This document shows positions 1-7,299 of a stretch of 14,602 bases of DNA, in pieces (the stretch's first letter is position 1; the number at the start of each line of letters is the position of its first letter). The stretch is from Christensenellaceae bacterium (GTDB lineage Bacteria; Bacillota; Clostridia; Christensenellales; Borkfalkiaceae). The notes beneath the pieces are model-generated. The model was given only the letters and a program-made list of their open reading frames with translations, was not told the origin of the DNA and made no database searches. The translations under genes and the position numbers were made by a program. The stretch is from the NCBI GenBank assembly GCA_016295005.1, contig JAEDMA010000027.1, positions 1-14,602 on the forward strand, given 5' to 3'.

Positions 1-156
1 AAGACCCATCACGACGTCCAGATTGTTAAGACCGAAATCTATATCCATAAGCAATACTCTTTCGCCGTAGTTTGCGAGCGCAAGTCCGAGATTCGCCGTA
101 ACCGTTGTCTTTCCCACTCCGCCTTTACCTGACGTTATAACGATATTTTTCGCCAC
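1..156 (-). CDS. minD: Septum-site determining ATPase MinD, N-terminal part (cut by window edge)
   Basis: The first 52 codons of a MinD/ParA-family ATPase are present; the rest lies beyond the left edge. The start is GTG at 156, preceded by the Shine-Dalgarno site AAAGGAGAAA (161–170). The protein opens VAKNIVITSGKGGVGKTT, which holds the deviant Walker A motif KGGVGKT with its signature lysine. Next come NLGLALANYGERVLLMDID and the MinD-typical NNLDVVMGL. In the known family, MinD dimerises on ATP, binds the membrane through a C-terminal amphipathic helix (not in the window) and activates MinC, which blocks FtsZ assembly away from midcell. It lies downstream of the MreB-like gene on the same strand after a 159-nt gap. 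minD commonly follows mreBCD–minC in Firmicutes, so the context fits, although mreC, mreD and minC are absent here. Confidence 0.93.
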   Translation of the reverse strand, partial: MAKNIVITSGKGGVGKTTVTANLGLALANYGERVLLMDIDFGLNNLDVVMGL

Positions 157-315
157 GATTTTTCTCCTTTTGATTATAGTATCAAAAAAAAATCGCCCGT
201 TATTGATTTTTTAAGTCAAAACAAGCGAAAATTTGTCGTTTTTATAATTATTTTTTTGTGTTTTTTCTGCGGTTTATTTTTTTCTTTCTCTTTTCGAACG
301 AACTTTACCTACGTT
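157..315 (-). other. T-rich spacer between the MreB-like gene and minD
   Basis: On the minus (transcribed) strand this spacer is A-rich. It contains TTGACT (214–219) and TATAAT (173–178), but the two are about 35 nt apart, and the TATAAT sits so close to the minD Shine-Dalgarno site that it could not be its -10. I see no convincing hairpin terminator. Whether minD is read through from the upstream gene or has its own promoter cannot be decided from the sequence. Confidence 0.5.
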
Positions 316-1323
316 TTAGTCGTATTTAATGGAAATTTTTTTAAGCAGTTCGGAATTACCGAGAATGGTTCCGCCGCCGAGCGCTTTTACCGTATCGGCG
401 TTTTCGGCTATGTTGGTTTTTATTTTAGTGCGGTCGGTTACGTAATCTTTAAGTCCGTATATAGTAGTATCTTCCCCCGAGATATAAATACCGCTCTTTC
501 TTATTTCCGAAGAAACTTCCGGAGGAAGCTTTACTATCAACGACATAGAGTATTCTACTAATTTTTCAAAGTATTTTTTTATGGGATCCACGAGTTCGAA
601 CGCCTTTAACGTAAGCGTTTTGGGTAATCCCGTTTTTGTTTCTCTCCCCGATACGGCGAGAGCAAGACCGTCGTCGTCGCAAAGACTGCCGATTTCTTTT
701 TTCAATCTTTCGGCGGTAGGAATGCCTATCTGCAAGCCGTATACTTCGGCAACGTAGTCTATTATATCGGTGGAAATTTTGTTCGCGCCGATGTTTAGCG
801 AAAAACCTTTGATTATACCGTCCAGCGTAAGGGCGGCAAAATTCGTCGTTCCGCTGCAAATATCTACCACAAAATACGGATTATAGTCGTTGACGGGTAT
901 CTGCTGACCGATTACCGCAAGAAGGGGCGCGTACGCAAAATGAACCTTGTCTATCCCCGCGTTTTTCGCTACCCTTTCGTATTTATTGAGAGACTCGCGG
1001 CTGACTCCGCACGGCACCGAAAAAAGCGCGGTAACCGCGTTCATTTTACCGTTTACTTCAACTTTTCTTAAAAAATAGCGCAGCAGTTCCGTCGCCACCT
1101 TTTCGTTGACGATTTCGCATTCGAACACCGGAAACACGATTTTCGTTTTTTCAGCCGTCTTTCCTATAAGTTTTTTCGCGTCTTCACCGAACGCTTGTAT
1201 GTCTTTCGCGTTTTCGGTGCTTACCGCCACAACGGTAGGTTCTCTTAAAACCAAGCCGCAGCCGAGTTTATATATTTCGGTATACGAGCCGTCGAAATTT
1301 ATCGACAATTTCTCCCTTGCCAT
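316..1323 (-). CDS. Divergent MreB-like actin homologue with degenerate nucleotide-binding motifs
   Basis: A 335-residue protein, the usual MreB/Mbl length. The start is ATG at 1323 behind GGAGAAG (1326–1332); an upstream ATG at 1359 has no such site. MreB hallmarks are LREPTVVAV (26–34), FGEDAKKLIGKT (45–56), IGIPTAERLKKEIGS (199–213), GRETKTGLPKTLTL (226–239) and KLPPEVSSEIRKSGI (265–279). The ATPase motifs are altered. Phosphate-1 IDLGTANT reads INFDGSYT (8–15). The Glu pair of the EEP motif is replaced by Tyr-Ala in YAPLLAVIG (131–139). Phosphate-2 DIGGGTT reads DICSGTT (154–160). The adenosine loop GGGA reads GEDT (283–286). MreB proteins form membrane-bound filaments that direct lateral wall synthesis. 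This one probably binds or hydrolyses ATP poorly and may be a regulatory paralogue. It lies 61 nt after ppx and upstream of minD. MreB-fold membership is fairly certain; the function is not. Confidence 0.85.
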   Translation of the reverse strand: MAREKLSINFDGSYTEIYKLGCGLVLREPTVVAVSTENAKDIQAFGEDAKKLIGKTAEKTKIVFPVFECEIVNEKVATELLRYFLRKVEVNGKMNAVTALFSVPCGVSRESLNKYERVAKNAGIDKVHFAYAPLLAVIGQQIPVNDYNPYFVVDICSGTTNFAALTLDGIIKGFSLNIGANKISTDIIDYVAEVYGLQIGIPTAERLKKEIGSLCDDDGLALAVSGRETKTGLPKTLTLKAFELVDPIKKYFEKLVEYSMSLIVKLPPEVSSEIRKSGIYISGEDTTIYGLKDYVTDRTKIKTNIAENADTVKALGGGTILGNSELLKKISIKYD

Positions 1324-1384
1324 ATCTTCTCCGTTTAAAACAAACGCCGTGAATAACACAGCGCAAGTTTATTCTTTATGTCAA

Positions 1385-2899
1385 TTACAGTATTTCAAGA
1401 TTCTTCTTAAAGATTTTTCTGAAGTCGGAACCGATTTTGTTCGCGTCGTTTAGTTCGAGAGTCGCGTCTCCGGTGAGTTCCGTTTTCATAATTACCGAAT
1501 CGCCTAATATGTCGCAGACGATTCCGCTGACCGCGCCCGACAAACTTCTGTCGAAACTGTCGGCGAGACGTAGCATTATACCCATTTTCCTTACTGCGTC
1601 GGCGTCTTCGTCGGTGAGTAAATCGTGATATCTCGCCCAGTCGAAAGCGTTGATTTCTTCTATAGAAGTATTCGCCGCAACGAACGAAGCCATAACTATA
1701 TCTCTGTGGCTCATTCCGTAGATGTTGGAATTAAGGACTATATACCCGCTATGTTTTTCGTAGTTATAGTACCCTACTTTTCTTCCCGTGTCGTGCAGAT
1801 ACGCCGCGACTTTCAATATTTTGAGATATTGTCTGGGGAATTTATGCAGTACGCGAAGTTGTTTGAACAGTTGTACCGAAAGGTTTACCTTTCTTTCCGT
1901 ATGAACGGGATCGCAACCGTAAAAGTCGTTTATTGCGGTAAGACTATAAGTCAGCACGTCGGAAAGGGGCTTATCGATGGTCGTAGGTACGGTGTAGTTA
2001 AACAAAATTCCCGTACGAAGCCCGCTCGAACTTATTACCATATTGTCGAGATTCATATACTTTTTGAAAGCAGAAATCGCCGACAACGCGCTCGGAAGTA
2101 TGTCCGCCCTGCCGCTCGACAAGCCTTTGATTTTCTTTTTTCTGTCAAGGTCTAACGTTTTGAGCAGGTTGTATACGTGGTTAAAGTCGGTTCCCGACAC
2201 AACGTAGTTATGTATGGTGCGCAAAGGATATTTTTTCATAATCTTCGTCATTCTGCAAAGATTTCTGAACGACCCGCCTACGCCGATAAGTTGAACTTCG
2301 GGGTCGACGTCTTTTAACCATTCGATTTTCTTTAATTGTTCGGTTACGAAACTTTCGATTTTTTCCGCTTGCTCTTCCGGTTTATTCTGGTCCGCGCCGA
2401 AAAGTTCGGTAAGAGTTATCGCGCCGAACGGAAGCGTTTCGTGATTTAACAGGTTTCTTCTGTTATAATATACTATTTTCGTGCTTCCGCCGCCGATTTC
2501 GAGTATTAACCCTTTCGGAATATCCATAGTGTTTATTACGCCGCGATATACGTACATCGCTTCTTCGTCGGCGCTTAAAACTTTCAGTTTTATTCCGCAG
2601 GTCGCGGAAACTTCGTCAAGAAAACTTCTCTGATTCCTCGCGCGGCGAACCGCAGCGGTGGCTACCGCTATGGTTTTTTCCACCCCGTTGGCGTCGCAGA
2701 GTTTTCTGAACATTTTCAGAACTCTTATCGTTTCCTGTATTCTCGCGGGTTTTAAAAACCCGTCCTTTTCCATGTCTTCGCCGAGTCTCGGCGCTTCTTT
2801 CAACTGGTCCACTATCTGAAAATGACCTGCGTCACTTATGTTTACCAGAAGCAATCTCGCGGTGTTGGACCCTAAATCTATGATAGCAATCTTTTCCAT
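1385..2899 (-). CDS. ppx: Ppx/GppA-family phosphatase with C-terminal HD domain
   Basis: A 504-residue protein of the exopolyphosphatase/guanosine pentaphosphate phosphatase family, which releases phosphate from polyphosphate or pppGpp. Two actin-fold domains come first. The phosphate-1 loop IDLGSNTARL is at 7–16, the acidic LSADEEAMYVYRGV segment with the likely catalytic Glu at 108–121, and the phosphate-2 loop EIGGGSTK at 134–141. GVGGS (206–210) and SGRADILPSAL (262–272) follow. The C-terminal part has an HD-type motif, AAYLHDTGR (365–373, H369/D370), and RLADSFDRS (444–452), as in long Ppx proteins. The phosphate-2 loop ends in Lys where GGGSTE is usual, and starts with Glu rather than Asp, so substrate or metal handling may differ. 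The start ATG at 2899 follows AGGAAAG. It probably heads a transcription unit with the MreB-like gene. The choice between polyphosphate and pppGpp as substrate cannot be made from sequence. Confidence 0.92.
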   Translation of the reverse strand: MEKIAIIDLGSNTARLLLVNISDAGHFQIVDQLKEAPRLGEDMEKDGFLKPARIQETIRVLKMFRKLCDANGVEKTIAVATAAVRRARNQRSFLDEVSATCGIKLKVLSADEEAMYVYRGVINTMDIPKGLILEIGGGSTKIVYYNRRNLLNHETLPFGAITLTELFGADQNKPEEQAEKIESFVTEQLKKIEWLKDVDPEVQLIGVGGSFRNLCRMTKIMKKYPLRTIHNYVVSGTDFNHVYNLLKTLDLDRKKKIKGLSSGRADILPSALSAISAFKKYMNLDNMVISSSGLRTGILFNYTVPTTIDKPLSDVLTYSLTAINDFYGCDPVHTERKVNLSVQLFKQLRVLHKFPRQYLKILKVAAYLHDTGRKVGYYNYEKHSGYIVLNSNIYGMSHRDIVMASFVAANTSIEEINAFDWARYHDLLTDEDADAVRKMGIMLRLADSFDRSLSGAVSGIVCDILGDSVIMKTELTGDATLELNDANKIGSDFRKIFKKNLEIL

Positions 2900-2937
2900 G
2901 TAGTCTTTCCTATTTTGTGTATTATGATTTTTTCTCT

Positions 2938-2966
2938 ATTTTAACACAAGATATCGTGTTTGTACA
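2938..2966 (-). promoter_or_regulatory. Candidate promoter of ppx with a dyad in the spacer
   Basis: Reading the minus strand, TGTACA (2961–2966) is followed after 17 nt by TAAAAT (2938–2943). These match the sigma-A -35 and -10 hexamers at 4/6 and 5/6 positions. The spacer contains an inverted repeat, AACAC (2943–2947) and GTGTT (2956–2960), centred between the two hexamers, where a repressor could bind. This rests on pattern alone. The rest of the 243-nt gap (2900–3142) is AT-rich and shows no gene. Confidence 0.4.
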
Positions 2967-3119
2967 GACGTTTTTTTATTTTTGTGCAACTTGCTCCCTA
3001 ACTTTTTATCGTTTTTATATTTTTTAACTTATATTTATAATTTTTATCTTTGCTCGTAAAATTTTGTTCGGCTATATGTTTTGCCGACCCTTTATCCGCT
3101 TTCGAAAAACGAATATTCC

Positions 3120-3138
3120 TTTGTGCAATACGCACAAA
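3120..3138 (-). terminator. Hairpin behind the TauE/SafE pair, possible weak terminator
   Basis: A perfect 7-bp stem, TTTGTGC/GCACAAA, with a 5-nt loop lies 5 nt beyond the stop codon of the second TauE/SafE half-gene. It is only moderately GC-rich and has no immediate T-run on the minus strand, so it may attenuate or protect the 3' end rather than terminate efficiently. Confidence 0.3.
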
Positions 3139-3142
3139 CACG

Positions 3143-3526
3143 TTATTTATCCTTTCCCTTTTTATTGTGTTTAAAGTAAGTTATTACTTGTATTGCCGAC
3201 AACAGTATCAGAAATCCGCCGAAAATTCTTCTTAAAACGCTGCCGTTGATGTTTCTTGCGACGAAACAACCTATTATACAGAATATCACCCCCGTGATTA
3301 TTATCGGCAAAACCCCTTTAAAGTCCACGAGTCCGTTTTTAACGTGTATTATAAGCGCGATAACCGCCATGGGAATAAAACTTATAAGGTTTACCGCCTG
3401 AACGGTGTGCTGCCCGAGATTGAAAAACAAACTCAGTATCGGTATAAGCACCGTTCCGCCGCCCATACCCATTCCGCCTAACAATCCGCCCGAAACGCCT
3501 GCAAGCGCGTACCACAAAAATTCCAT
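3143..3526 (-). CDS. Half-size TauE/SafE-family membrane permease, second subunit
   Basis: A 127-residue hydrophobic protein with about four predicted membrane segments. The opening LAGVSGGLLGGMGMGGGTVLIP (from residue 8) is the glycine-rich signature that begins each half of TauE/SafE proteins, which export sulfite, sulfonates or other small organic anions. Full-length family members have about 250 residues with two homologous halves. This gene encodes only one half and ends in a lysine-rich tail (HNKKGKDK). It lies 12 nt after its partner and has an excellent Shine-Dalgarno site (AAGGAGGG) in that gap. The two proteins probably assemble as a heterodimer. The substrate is unknown. Confidence 0.85.
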   Translation of the reverse strand: MEFLWYALAGVSGGLLGGMGMGGGTVLIPILSLFFNLGQHTVQAVNLISFIPMAVIALIIHVKNGLVDFKGVLPIIITGVIFCIIGCFVARNINGSVLRRIFGGFLILLSAIQVITYFKHNKKGKDK

Positions 3527-3538
3527 GCTTTTCCCTCC

Positions 3539-3931
3539 TTAAAAAAACAGCATTTTCACGCCGGCGGCAACCATTACCGCGGCGAAGATTATCACGACGT
3601 ATTTCGACGACAGTTTTGATAGTAAAAACGCCCCTATCGCTCCGCCGACAGCAACGCCTATCGTCGTCGGAAGTGCGACGCTTACGTCAAGGTTTCCGAA
3701 AAGAGCGTAAAATATCGCGCTGACTATCGACAGCGGAAGTATTATGAGTATCGCCGTTGCGTGGGCGGTTTTCGCTTCTTTTTTTAAAAAAATCATAAGC
3801 ATCGGAACGACTATCATTCCGCCGCCTCCTCCGAACAATCCGTTTACCGTTCCCGCGATGATTCCCGTTATCACCGAATAAAATGTTTTTGCCTGCCCTT
3901 CGTTTTCGAAAAATAGTTTTTTTACGTCCAT
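3539..3931 (-). CDS. Half-size TauE/SafE-family membrane permease, first subunit
   Basis: A 130-residue membrane protein. A polar N-terminus of about 17 residues precedes GIIAGTVNGLFGGGGGMIVVP (23–43), the family's glycine-rich first-helix motif, and three further hydrophobic segments follow, ending at KMLFF. It is homologous in layout to the next gene, so the pair corresponds to the N- and C-halves of a normal TauE/SafE permease. Both genes keep a clean start, stop and motif, which argues against a broken single gene. The ATG at 3931 has no clear Shine-Dalgarno site; an in-frame GTG start near codon 20 would delete only the polar segment and is also poorly supported. No neighbouring sulfur gene indicates the substrate. 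Confidence 0.83.
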   Translation of the reverse strand: MDVKKLFFENEGQAKTFYSVITGIIAGTVNGLFGGGGGMIVVPMLMIFLKKEAKTAHATAILIILPLSIVSAIFYALFGNLDVSVALPTTIGVAVGGAIGAFLLSKLSSKYVVIIFAAVMVAAGVKMLFF

Positions 3932-3997
3932 ATCAAGTATAGTTTTAGCAATTTTACGATTCTTTTTACTTTCTTTTTAAAAGATTTTAATATTTCT

Positions 3998-4010
3998 CGC
4001 AATAATTGCG
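3998..4010. promoter_or_regulatory. Palindrome CGCAATAATTGCG in a divergent promoter region
   Basis: A perfect dyad with two 6-bp arms around one central base, located between the divergent TauE/SafE pair and the lipoprotein gene. On the minus strand it overlaps a possible -35 (TTGCGA, 3997–4002), which is followed after 17 nt by TAAAAA (3974–3979). It ends 19 bp before the -35 of the plus-strand promoter. It could be an operator for either gene; no regulator is identified. Confidence 0.3.
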
Positions 4011-4029
4011 GAATAATTACATTTTACGG

Positions 4030-4058
4030 TTGATTTTCAAAAAAAAATATTGTATAAT
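4030..4058 (+). promoter_or_regulatory. Sigma-A type promoter of the large lipoprotein gene
   Basis: TTGATT (4030–4035), a 17-nt spacer and TATAAT (4053–4058) form a near-consensus promoter. Transcription would start around 4065, giving an untranslated leader of about 65 nt. A second TATAAT (4105–4110) lies nearer the gene but has no acceptable -35. Confidence 0.72.
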
Positions 4059-4062
4059 ATAT

Positions 4063-4094
4063 CCGTTTACAGTTGTGTTTTACTTTGTAAACGG
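4063..4094 (+). repeat. Inverted repeat at the 5' end of the lipoprotein mRNA
   Basis: CCGTTTACA (4063–4071) and TGTAAACGG (4086–4094) form perfect 9-bp arms separated by 14 nt. The left arm sits at the predicted transcription start, so the mRNA would begin with a stem-loop. 5'-terminal hairpins are known to protect bacterial mRNAs from decay. The same DNA could equally be a repressor operator overlapping the start site. The Shine-Dalgarno region (AGGTGA, 4119–4124) lies outside the hairpin and stays accessible. Confidence 0.6.
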
Positions 4095-4130
4095 CAAACT
4101 ACACTATAATTTTTCAACAGGTGAATCATA

Positions 4131-7100
4131 ATGAGAAAAACTATCACGAAAAACAAACTCAAATCGATTTTAACTATCGCTTTGGCACTCGTTTTGTCGG
4201 TAGCGGCGTTCTTCTGCGTCGCTTGCTCGAACGACGATTCGTCCACCAAGTATAATTCCTATACTACCAAGACGGAAACAGACGACGCCAAACTCGCGAA
4301 CGGTTCTTTCGAATACGGCGTTTATTCTCTCGCTCTCGACGACTTCCCCAAGAGATATTCCATCACGGGCTGGTCGAGCGTTTCGTCCGATAACTCCGCT
4401 ACTTCTTCCACCGTCAACTCCGGCGTGGTAGACGTTTCCGCGGAAGGCTGGAAAGAACTTATCAATACTTTATACACCGACAGCGATTTTAAAACTTACG
4501 TAAACAGAGCGTACACATTCGAAGGCACTACCAACGACGAGAAAAAACAAGAACTCGTCGGTACGGACGACAAAGCCGGTCTTTGGGCTACCCCTTCCGT
4601 TCACCCCGCCGATTCCGACACCGTGGAAGGAACGAAAGTTTTAATGATCAACAACTACAACAATACCTGGGCGAACATAGGTTCCGCGCAGGCGACCACT
4701 TCTTCCAACACGATTACTCTGGAAAAAGGTCAGTACGGTAAAATTTCCGCGTGGGTTAAAACCAAAAACATCGACGTCGAAAACGCTTTCAACAAAGAAA
4801 ACAAAATCGGCGCGAACATCCGCCTTGTCAATACGGTTAATTCCAAAACCCAGAGCGTCTACTCCGTTTACGGCATCATCGCGGAAGAATGGACAAAATA
4901 CGAAATCTACGTTAAAGCGGACGAAAATTACGCTTGCACGATTAAGGTTTCTTTAGGTCTCGGCTTCGGCAACGGCACGAACAACACCGCAGACTGGTGC
5001 GAAGGTACCGCTTATTTTGACGACGTTGTGTTCACTCAGTATAAAAACGCCGAAGAATTCGAAGCGGCTACCGCAGGCAAAACCGCTAAAACCGACACCG
5101 TTGACTACAACGGCGAAGAAAAAATTTATAACGACGTCAGAACTCTTGCGGTCAATCAGTACTATCTCTACGATATGACCGTCAATGCTCCCGCAGGTTA
5201 TTTCAATACCTACGGGTTTACGATGAGCGGCTACTATACCAAAACTTCCGTAGGCGAAACGAGCGAAACCTATTTCGGTAACCACTCCTCTTTCGACGAA
5301 ACTACCGGCGTCGCAACCCTTAAAAACGCAAGTTACTCGATTAAAATCGAAAACGCGGCGTTCAGCGTTGCTCCCCAAGGATACGTTTATTTCTCATTTA
5401 ATATAGACAACCAACTCTCCGATTTCGACAGAAACGGTATCTCCGTTTACGTTTACGACGTTAACGGTTCCGCTGCCAACGTTACCAACGCGTTGACTTT
5501 CAAAACCAGCGGCGAAGACAAAACTTGTTCTTTAATGATTAAAAACAACTTTGCCGACGGCGACAACAGAGATTTCTACGTTTTGGTAGTCGTAGGTCCT
5601 ACCGACGTTACTTCTAACAAAATTAAGGACAATTACGCTACCGGTACGGTAACTATCAGCGACCTTAAATACGCTACGGGCGAAGCCTTCCAGTACGTTA
5701 AAGACGCTAACGGCAACGCGACCGACGTCGAAACGGAAAACTATAAATTCTACGATTTATTCTCGGGTTCCGCAGATAAGACCGTTTCCCTTTACGCAGG
5801 CGAAAACACGGACTACTCCGAAGATACCGACTCCGATTCTTACACGTTCGAAGTTTCTTCTTCCAACTCCGGCGAAATTCTTTTCCACCCCACTAAGGCG
5901 AAGAATTACACCGGTATAGAATCCGACCACGTTTATCTCACCGAAAACGGTACCAAGACCGCTATCGACAACAGAACGACCGGTTACAACGGAAGTTACG
6001 CGGGTCTTATCAATACAAAGTATCTCGATAACTACGGTTCCGTTAAATCTATTATCGCGGACGCGCTCAAAGGTTCTTACGTAGGCAACGTTCAACCTCT
6101 TATGATTTATAACGCAAGCGGCGATTCTTACGGTTACGTGGGCAAATCCCTTAATATCGCGGAAAGCAGTTTCGCTAAAATTTCCGTTAAAGTAAGAGTT
6201 ACCGGCGAAGCCAAAGCGTATCTCTACCTTGCAGACACTACCGGCGCGAATAAAACGGTCGTCACTCTCGACGACTTCACCGTTAATACCGACGGTTTCA
6301 AATATATCGAAAACGGCAAGAAGTTCTCGAACAACGACCTCTCGTTAACCCTTTCCTCTTCCGATATGGATAACGACGGTTGGAAAACCGCTACTTTCTA
6401 TATCGCAACGGGTTCGCAGTCGAAAGAATTAAGACTCGAAATGTGGAACGGCTCCCGTGACGGAAGCGAACCTTCCGTAGGCGCGGTATTCTTCGACAGC
6501 GTTTCCGTTTCCACTTCCTCGGGATTTACCGAACCCGACTGGAAAACGGCGTTCGTTGATTCGTCCAGCGTTTTATACGGTTTGGATACCGAAAACAAAG
6601 CGCTCTATCGCAGAGAACTCGACGAAACCGAAATCGAATTCAACAATAAACAAACCGATTCCGAAAAACTCGTTTCTTACGACGCTAAATATATATGGTT
6701 AAAGACTTCCGACACCGTATACGCGGTATTTAATACTTTACCCGAATACAGAGTTGCCGTCGACCCCAACAGCAGCAGCGACGACGATAATAATGACAGC
6801 GGTTGCGCAAACACCGACCCCGGAGTATTCTGGATGTCCTTCTCCTCTATTCTTCTCGGCGTAGCGCTTGTAGTCGCAATTATAATGCTCATCGTTAAAC
6901 GCGTACTCATTAAAGCAAAAGCAAACAAAAACGACGCTAAATCGCATTACAAAGTAACCAGCCGTTACAACGCTAAAACAGACAATAAGAAAAAGGAAAC
7001 GAAATCAACCGAAACAAAAGCGCAAGCTGATAATTCGGAAGACAATTTAGGCGCTACCGAAACGGAAAATTCCGAAGAAGCGAAGGAAGAAACCGAAGCA

Positions 7101-7238
7101 ACCGAAAATACCGAAACCTTAGACGATTACGTTTACGGCGACGTTCAGAACTTCGGCGATGCGGAAGAAGAAAAAACCGACAGTTCGGAATCTTCGGAAA
7201 ACGTTGAAAACACCGAAAATAACGACACGCAACAATAA
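4131..7238 (+). CDS. Large surface lipoprotein with CBM-like modules, C-terminal membrane anchor and acidic tail
   Basis: A 1035-residue protein of no family I can name. It begins with a basic N-terminus, a hydrophobic signal (11–30) and a lipobox-like CVAC with Cys32 as the likely lipidated residue; Cys at -3 is unusual. A Ser/Thr/Asp/Asn-rich ectodomain follows. LANGSFEYG (55–63) and a strand ending AYFDDVVFTQY (294–304) resemble galactose-binding-like beta-sandwich modules. Similar C-terminal strands, TISDLKYA (508–515) and AVFFDSVSVS (785–794), suggest three such modules. An Asp/Ser/Asn linker (880–890) leads to a membrane helix (about 900–923), a Lys/Arg-rich segment (924–957) and an acidic Glu/Thr/Asn tail to the end. 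Codons are strongly biased to C-ending AAC, GAC and TAC, which suggests high expression. It is a single-gene unit with its own promoter and terminator and tandem TAA stops. It may bind glycans or organise the cell envelope; no catalytic motif is seen. Confidence 0.88.
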   Translation: MRKTITKNKLKSILTIALALVLSVAAFFCVACSNDDSSTKYNSYTTKTETDDAKLANGSFEYGVYSLALDDFPKRYSITGWSSVSSDNSATSSTVNSGVVDVSAEGWKELINTLYTDSDFKTYVNRAYTFEGTTNDEKKQELVGTDDKAGLWATPSVHPADSDTVEGTKVLMINNYNNTWANIGSAQATTSSNTITLEKGQYGKISAWVKTKNIDVENAFNKENKIGANIRLVNTVNSKTQSVYSVYGIIAEEWTKYEIYVKADENYACTIKVSLGLGFGNGTNNTADWCEGTAYFDDVVFTQYKNAEEFEAATAGKTAKTDTVDYNGEEKIYNDVRTLAVNQYYLYDMTVNAPAGYFNTYGFTMSGYYTKTSVGETSETYFGNHSSFDETTGVATLKNASYSIKIENAAFSVAPQGYVYFSFNIDNQLSDFDRNGISVYVYDVNGSAANVTNALTFKTSGEDKTCSLMIKNNFADGDNRDFYVLVVVGPTDVTSNKIKDNYATGTVTISDLKYATGEAFQYVKDANGNATDVETENYKFYDLFSGSADKTVSLYAGENTDYSEDTDSDSYTFEVSSSNSGEILFHPTKAKNYTGIESDHVYLTENGTKTAIDNRTTGYNGSYAGLINTKYLDNYGSVKSIIADALKGSYVGNVQPLMIYNASGDSYGYVGKSLNIAESSFAKISVKVRVTGEAKAYLYLADTTGANKTVVTLDDFTVNTDGFKYIENGKKFSNNDLSLTLSSSDMDNDGWKTATFYIATGSQSKELRLEMWNGSRDGSEPSVGAVFFDSVSVSTSSGFTEPDWKTAFVDSSSVLYGLDTENKALYRRELDETEIEFNNKQTDSEKLVSYDAKYIWLKTSDTVYAVFNTLPEYRVAVDPNSSSDDDNNDSGCANTDPGVFWMSFSSILLGVALVVAIIMLIVKRVLIKAKANKNDAKSHYKVTSRYNAKTDNKKKETKSTETKAQADNSEDNLGATETENSEEAKEETEATENTETLDDYVYGDVQNFGDAEEEKTDSSESSENVENTENNDTQQ

Positions 7239-7255
7239 TAAACTCGTATTATAAC

Positions 7256-7289
7256 AAAAAAGCGGGCTGCAAAAACAGCCCGCTTTTTT
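7256..7289 (+). terminator. Rho-independent terminator of the lipoprotein gene, bidirectional
   Basis: A perfect 9-bp stem, AGCGGGCTG/CAGCCCGCT (7261–7269 and 7276–7284), with loop CAAAAA, is flanked by an A-run on the left and TTTTTT on the right. The flanking runs make it active in both directions, so it could also end transcripts of the convergent EamA remnant. Confidence 0.93.
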
Positions 7290-7299
7290 ATATATTACA

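Noticed and set aside
173..219. Promoter for minD (TTGACT and TATAAT)
   Set aside because: The two hexamers are about 35 nt apart, and transcription from that TATAAT would begin inside the Shine-Dalgarno site.
1324..1359. Upstream ATG for the MreB-like gene
   Set aside because: No Shine-Dalgarno site, while ATG 1323 has GGAGAAG directly upstream.
4953..6947. Several minus-strand open frames inside the large lipoprotein gene
   Set aside because: They are antisense shadows with no ribosome sites; their skewed composition mirrors the strong codon bias of the lipoprotein.
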